DNA of 9,390 nucleotides from JAAFHS01 sp031396505 (lineage in GTDB: Bacteria; Pseudomonadota; Alphaproteobacteria; Rhodobacterales; Rhodobacteraceae). Under the pieces are notes generated by a model. The model was not told where the DNA came from and made no database searches. It worked only from the letters and a program-made list of their open reading frames with translations. The translations under genes and the position numbers were made by a program. This document shows positions 6,206 to 9,390 of the stretch, one piece after another; position 1 is the first letter of the stretch; the number at the start of each line of letters is the position of its first letter. Location of the stretch: NCBI GenBank assembly GCA_031396505.1, contig JANNKX010000234.1:1-9390 (forward strand), read 5' to 3'.

Positions 6206-7923
6206 GCGTCACGCAGGGCCCATTCGCGGCGCGCGGCAAAGGCGGGATCGTTCCGCAGGGCGGCGATCCGTGCGGCATGGGCCACGCATGCGGCGGTGTG
6301 CAGGGCCATGAGGGGGGTATCCCCTTCGAAATGGTCGCGATGAAAGGCGCGGGCGGCGGCATCGGCACGGGTGAAGGTGGAGGTATCGGCCTCGTTCTGG
6401 TTGCGGGTGCGCCAGTATTTCTGCGACACCTGTTTGCCCTGCACCACGACATCGCCGCGGAACATCTTGACCAGATAGCTGTCAAGCGCGCGCAGGGGGA
6501 AGTGGTCAAGGCTGACCAGATCATAGGTGCCACGGCAATCATGGCCATTCTCGGAGCGGTCGGCGTCTAGGGTGGGCTGCGGGCGGCCTGATCCATCGAG
6601 CCAGATCACGGGGCTGCCGGCATCGGCCATGTCGGGGCGATGATTGCGCAGGCGTTCGACCTTTTCGGACAGGCGCACGAGGCTTTTCACGCCGCGCCGT
6701 GCTTTGAAGCTGCCGGGGCGTTCGGACTGGTGCAAGGGAAACTGGTCCTTGACCCAGCCGGGGGCGAAATGTTCGGTGCTGTTTGCGCCGTGATTCAGTT
6801 CGGACATCGACAGCACGTCGAAATAGCCTGCGGCGGCAATGAGTTCGGCCATGGTGCCATTGCCGGTGCGGACATTGACGAATTCATCAACGTCGATGGA
6901 CAGGAAATAGTCGGCGTCGCGCAGGGCGCGCAGATGGTGGGCATAGTTCAGCGCGGCAGGCTGAAATTTGGTTTCACCAGAGCCAAGCGCGGGATTGGGC
7001 AGATGGGTCAGCAGCCCCAAATCCTGCAAACGATCAAGCATAAGGTCGGTGCCATCGGTGCAATCATTGGTAAAGACGACGATATCGCGGATACCGATGG
7101 CGTGGTTCCAGGCGACCCATTCCAGAATGAAGGGACCTTCGTCCTTCATGCAGGTGGCGATGCAGACGCGGGGCTCGGTGACGGGCCATGGCCGGAAGGC
7201 GCGTGGGGGAAGAAAGGTGGCAGGCGTGCGGGGCAGGGCAGGGCGACGTTCCAAAAGCTGTACCGAGCTGTCGGGGACGTTGCTTGCGGCAAGGTGCAGG
7301 CCTTTGGCGGCAAGGGTGGCAATAATGCGGTCACGTGCGGGGATGCCATAGACCTTGGGGTGCAGTTCGATCACCACGGCGCGCACGCCGGACATATCGA
7401 CGGCATCGAAAAGGCCCGCTTCGCCGCCTTCGATATCGCAGACGATCACGGTGGGGTTCACATCGGCCATCAGGCTGGCGATGCCAAAGCAGGGCAGGGC
7501 CACTTCGCGCAGGTAGGGGCGCGAGGTGGCCTCCATCGACGAGGCCCAGAAATCGCTGCGCAGATAAAACGGCACATCGTGGCCATCATCTGCTGCCGCG
7601 ATGCCGTTGCGCAGATCGACGGTGGTCACACCGTTCAGGCGGTGCGTTTCATGGATGAGCGGGATCAGATCGGGGTTCGCCTCGACCGCGACGATGCGTT
7701 CGACGCCTGTGACCATGGCCGACAGGGTTGACAACAGGCCGATGCCTGCACCCAGTTCAAGCACGCGGTCGCCGGGGCGCAGGATGCGGCGCAGGGCTGC
7801 GGCCTCGCCGCCTTCATAGCGGTTGTTGCGCATCGGGCGTTCGATCTTGGGTGTGATGATCGCGGGCACGAAGGGCACTTTGATGCCATTGGTTTCGATG
7901 ACTTCGGCGTAGTCAAGCATCAT
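6199..7923 (-). CDS. FkbM-type methyltransferase fused to a GT2/GT92-like glycosyltransferase
   Basis: 574 residues, two enzyme domains. The N-terminal domain (aa ~30-225) is a class I SAM-dependent methyltransferase of FkbM type: LELGAGIG (55-62) is the SAM-binding glycine loop, EANPDL (81-86) has the acidic residue for the ribose, and CDIEGGE (162-168) with VIELHP (184-189) are FkbM hallmarks. After a Pro-rich linker (aa ~228-248) comes a glycosyltransferase domain: CMKDEGPFILEWVAWN (258-273), VFTNDCTDGT (283-292), the metal-binding DVDEF (344-348) and DHFPLRALDSYLVKMFRG (473-490), as in bacterial GT2 proteins related to GT92. The likely product is a methylated and glycosylated surface glycan or lipid, but the substrate is unknown and no export signal is seen. 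Two adjacent ATG codons (7921-7923 and 7918-7920) are possible starts; AAGG at 7926-7929 is better spaced for the second. The start overlaps the hydrolase stop and the end overlaps the TspO-like start, so the gene sits in the middle of a coupled operon. Confidence 0.82.
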   Translation of the reverse strand: MMLDYAEVIETNGIKVPFVPAIITPKIERPMRNNRYEGGEAAALRRILRPGDRVLELGAGIGLLSTLSAMVTGVERIVAVEANPDLIPLIHETHRLNGVTTVDLRNGIAAADDGHDVPFYLRSDFWASSMEATSRPYLREVALPCFGIASLMADVNPTVIVCDIEGGEAGLFDAVDMSGVRAVVIELHPKVYGIPARDRIIATLAAKGLHLAASNVPDSSVQLLERRPALPRTPATFLPPRAFRPWPVTEPRVCIATCMKDEGPFILEWVAWNHAIGIRDIVVFTNDCTDGTDLMLDRLQDLGLLTHLPNPALGSGETKFQPAALNYAHHLRALRDADYFLSIDVDEFVNVRTGNGTMAELIAAAGYFDVLSMSELNHGANSTEHFAPGWVKDQFPLHQSERPGSFKARRGVKSLVRLSEKVERLRNHRPDMADAGSPVIWLDGSGRPQPTLDADRSENGHDCRGTYDLVSLDHFPLRALDSYLVKMFRGDVVVQGKQVSQKYWRTRNQNEADTSTFTRADAAARAFHRDHFEGDTPLMALHTAACVAHAARIAALRNDPAFAARREWALRDAW

Positions 7924-8732
7924 GACCTTGTTTCCAGTTTTGGCAGGGCGATCGGTGTTTTTGCGGCAGGGCTGCGGTGAAAGGCGGCGATGCGGGCAAT
8001 GGCATCACGCAGGGGGTCTTGGGGTGTCATGCGAAAATCGCCATGGGCGTTCTGGTCGTCTTCGATGAGTGTCACGGGATCATCGCTGTTTGTGGTGCTT
8101 TCGGCAAGGTGGCGGATGGATGCGACGGGAACGCGGATATCGGCGGGGTTGTGCATGGCATAGACACGCGCGCCGGTGGCATGGCGGAAGGAGGGGTAAA
8201 CAAAGCCGCCGGAAAAGGCAAAGACCGTGCTGATGGCGGGGCGTTCCAACCCGAGAAAGGTGGGGAGCCACAGGGTGTTGAGGGCGGAGATGGCACCCGC
8301 GGAGCTGCCGCCAACAAGAAAGGTGCCCGACAGGTTCCATGCGACAGACTGGCTTTGGGCAAAGCAGAGGAAGGCGCAGGCATCTTCGACCACGGCCAGC
8401 GGGCGCGCGCCGCAAAAGCTTTCGGGCATGTCGGTTCCGGCGGCATCGGCCTGCAGGGCGGGCAGCATGGCGGCGGTGTTGGCGCGCAACACGGCAGGCG
8501 GACGGGCAAGGCGGTAGTCGATAAAAGCGGTGGCGATACCGTGCAGGGCAAAGCGGCGGGCGATGACGGCGTGGTTGCGGTGCAGGCGGGACCCGGTGCG
8601 AAAGCCGCCCGCGTGGAGCCAGACCAGCAGGTCTGATGCGGGGCCGTCTGGCAGGTGAATGTCGGCCATGAGGGGACGATCACCCGCTTTTGTGGGCGCC
8701 ATGGCATAGGTGACCGTTACGGTGCGCACCAT
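7920..8732 (-). CDS. Alpha/beta hydrolase (esterase-like)
   Basis: 270 residues from the ATG at 8730-8732. An alpha/beta-hydrolase fold is indicated by LLVWLHAGGF (aa ~35-44), where HAGG takes the place of the HGGG oxyanion-hole motif. The nucleophile elbow GGSSAG (141-146) has Ser144, the likely acid is Asp198 in NPADIRVP, and His230 in NAHGDF completes the triad. The order and spacing fit carboxylesterase/HSL-like or kynurenine-formamidase-like hydrolases; the substrate cannot be told. The frame stays open to a GTG at 8813 (297 residues) that has a good AAGGTGA Shine-Dalgarno sequence. However, the extra 27 residues are Arg/His/Lys-rich, use rare codons such as AGA and GGA, and precede the fold, so the ATG at 8732 (AGGA about 12 nt upstream) is preferred. 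The stop overlaps the start of the methyltransferase/glycosyltransferase gene. The protein may process the same substrate, which is inference from coupling. Confidence 0.8.
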   Translation of the reverse strand: MVRTVTVTYAMAPTKAGDRPLMADIHLPDGPASDLLVWLHAGGFRTGSRLHRNHAVIARRFALHGIATAFIDYRLARPPAVLRANTAAMLPALQADAAGTDMPESFCGARPLAVVEDACAFLCFAQSQSVAWNLSGTFLVGGSSAGAISALNTLWLPTFLGLERPAISTVFAFSGGFVYPSFRHATGARVYAMHNPADIRVPVASIRHLAESTTNSDDPVTLIEDDQNAHGDFRMTPQDPLRDAIARIAAFHRSPAAKTPIALPKLETRS

Positions 8733-8902
8733 GCGGTTTTCGTGTCCTGTGGCCGTGCGTCTTGGGCCTGCTGCGCGGTTTTTATGACGGCATGACGCGT
8801 GCCGCTTTGGCACAAGGTATTCACCTTGCGCGACTTTTGGTCAAGCGGGGGGATGCGGGCGATGCGCGTTGTGTTGCACGGCCACATCAGGACGGGCAGG
8901 CG
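8733..8902 (-). other. Spacer between serS and the hydrolase gene
   Basis: 170 nt without a convincing gene. It holds a perfect inverted repeat CAAGGT-ATTC-ACCTTG (8813-8828). On the minus strand this covers the alternative GTG start of the hydrolase and its AAGGTGA site, so it could hide that start. It lacks a T run and is not a clear terminator for serS. I see no convincing promoter; the hydrolase operon may have its own weak promoter here or be read through from serS. Confidence 0.4.
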
Positions 8903-9390
8903 TCAGCCCAGCGTGCCGTCGGCGTGAATACGGGTGGCGCCACCCATATAGGGGTGCAGGACGGCGGGCAGGGTGACGGAGCCATCGGCCTGCTGGCCGT
9001 TTTCCAAAACGGCAATCAGGGTGCGCCCGACGGCGAGGCCTGACCCGTTCAGGGTATGCACATAGTCCGGTTTGCCCCCACCGGCGGGGCGGAAGCGGGC
9101 GTTCATGCGGCGGGCCTGAAACGCGCCGCAGACGGAGACCGAGCTGATTTCGCGGTAGGTGTTCTGACCGGGCAACCACACCTCAAGATCATGGGTTTTG
9201 GTCGCGCCAAAGCCCATGTCGCCGGTGCACAGGACAACGATGCGGTAAGGAAGTTCAAGCTTTTTCAGGATGTTCTCGGCGCAGGTTGTCATGCGTTCAT
9301 GTTCGGCCAAGGATTGGTCGGGGGTGGTGATCGACACCATTTCAACCTTTTCGAACTGGTGCTGGCGCAGCATGCCCGATGTATCGCGGC
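8903..9390 (-). CDS. serS: Seryl-tRNA synthetase, C-terminal part (5' end outside window)
   Basis: The last ~161 residues of class II seryl-tRNA synthetase, which charges tRNA-Ser with serine in the cytoplasm. The frame is open to the right edge (RDTSGMLRQHQFEKVEM), which places the window boundary just after class II motif 2; the coiled-coil tRNA-binding arm and motif 1 lie outside. Visible hallmarks are CTGDMGFGATKTHDLEVWLP, YREISSVSVCGAFQARRMN, and class II motif 3, HTLNGSGLAVGRTLIAVLEN, with the ATP-binding Arg. The C-terminus (QQADGSVTLPAVLHPYMGG) is the usual end of bacterial SerRS, so the stop at 8903-8905 is genuine and not a truncation. No regulatory signal can be judged because the 5' end is missing. 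Confidence 0.96.
   Translation of the reverse strand, partial: RDTSGMLRQHQFEKVEMVSITTPDQSLAEHERMTTCAENILKKLELPYRIVVLCTGDMGFGATKTHDLEVWLPGQNTYREISSVSVCGAFQARRMNARFRPAGGGKPDYVHTLNGSGLAVGRTLIAVLENGQQADGSVTLPAVLHPYMGGATRIHADGTLG

Noticed and set aside
6640..7731. 363-codon plus-strand open frame opposite the methyltransferase/glycosyltransferase gene
   Set aside because: Gly/Ala/Gln-rich antisense shadow of a well-supported gene; no motif and no ribosome-binding site.
7977..8636. 219-codon plus-strand open frame opposite the hydrolase gene
   Set aside because: Low-complexity Gly-rich translation; the opposite strand carries an intact catalytic triad.
1..9390. Mobile element, CRISPR array, tRNA or rRNA
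   Set aside because: No transposase, integrase, regularly spaced repeat array, cloverleaf or rRNA-like sequence was seen on either strand.

Overview
The window is chromosomal DNA from an alphaproteobacterium, most likely a member of the Rhodobacterales/Roseobacter group. It is GC-rich, with strong third-position G/C bias and tightly overlapping genes. The proteins look alphaproteobacterial: a Der GTPase with NKSE in its first G4 motif, a squalene/phytoene-synthase-like protein directly behind citramalate synthase, and a SerRS with the sequence ISSVSVCGAFQARRMN. No phage, transposon, CRISPR or tRNA/rRNA feature was seen, so this reads as an ordinary core-genome segment with one less usual accessory operon.

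Left half, plus strand (1-5369). The window opens inside the 3' half of a citramalate synthase gene. An 11-nt overlap leads into a squalene/phytoene-synthase-fold protein that has lost the catalytic Asp motifs and resembles the complex I assembly factor NDUFAF6. A 239-nt AT-rich then hairpin-rich spacer follows. Next comes a three-gene envelope/ribosome cluster: a YfgM-like membrane-anchored TPR protein, the BamB-like lipoprotein beta-propeller of the outer-membrane protein assembly machinery (ATGA overlap), and the ribosome-assembly GTPase Der. The same yfgM-bamB-der order is known in gammaproteobacteria.

Right half, minus strand (5495-9390), convergent with der. Transcription order is serS (partial, 3' third), a 170-nt gap, an alpha/beta hydrolase, a fused FkbM-type methyltransferase/glycosyltransferase, and a polytopic TspO/MBR-like membrane protein. 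The last three genes overlap (ATGATG junction, then a 7-nt overlap) and look like one translationally coupled operon. Their joint role is not known; the fused enzyme suggests modification of a glycan or cell-surface molecule.

The most notable non-coding feature is a pair of homologous ~95-nt elements, one starting 4 nt after the stop of the squalene-synthase-like gene and one 5 nt after the stop of der. They share a 27-nt hairpin block (26/27 identical) and a second conserved block exactly 42 nt further on. Both can form two successive hairpins, although the sequence between the blocks has diverged. They may be a dispersed 3'-end/terminator element. The leader of the yfgM-like gene holds three more inverted repeats. 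No stretch over 300 nt lacks a gene.
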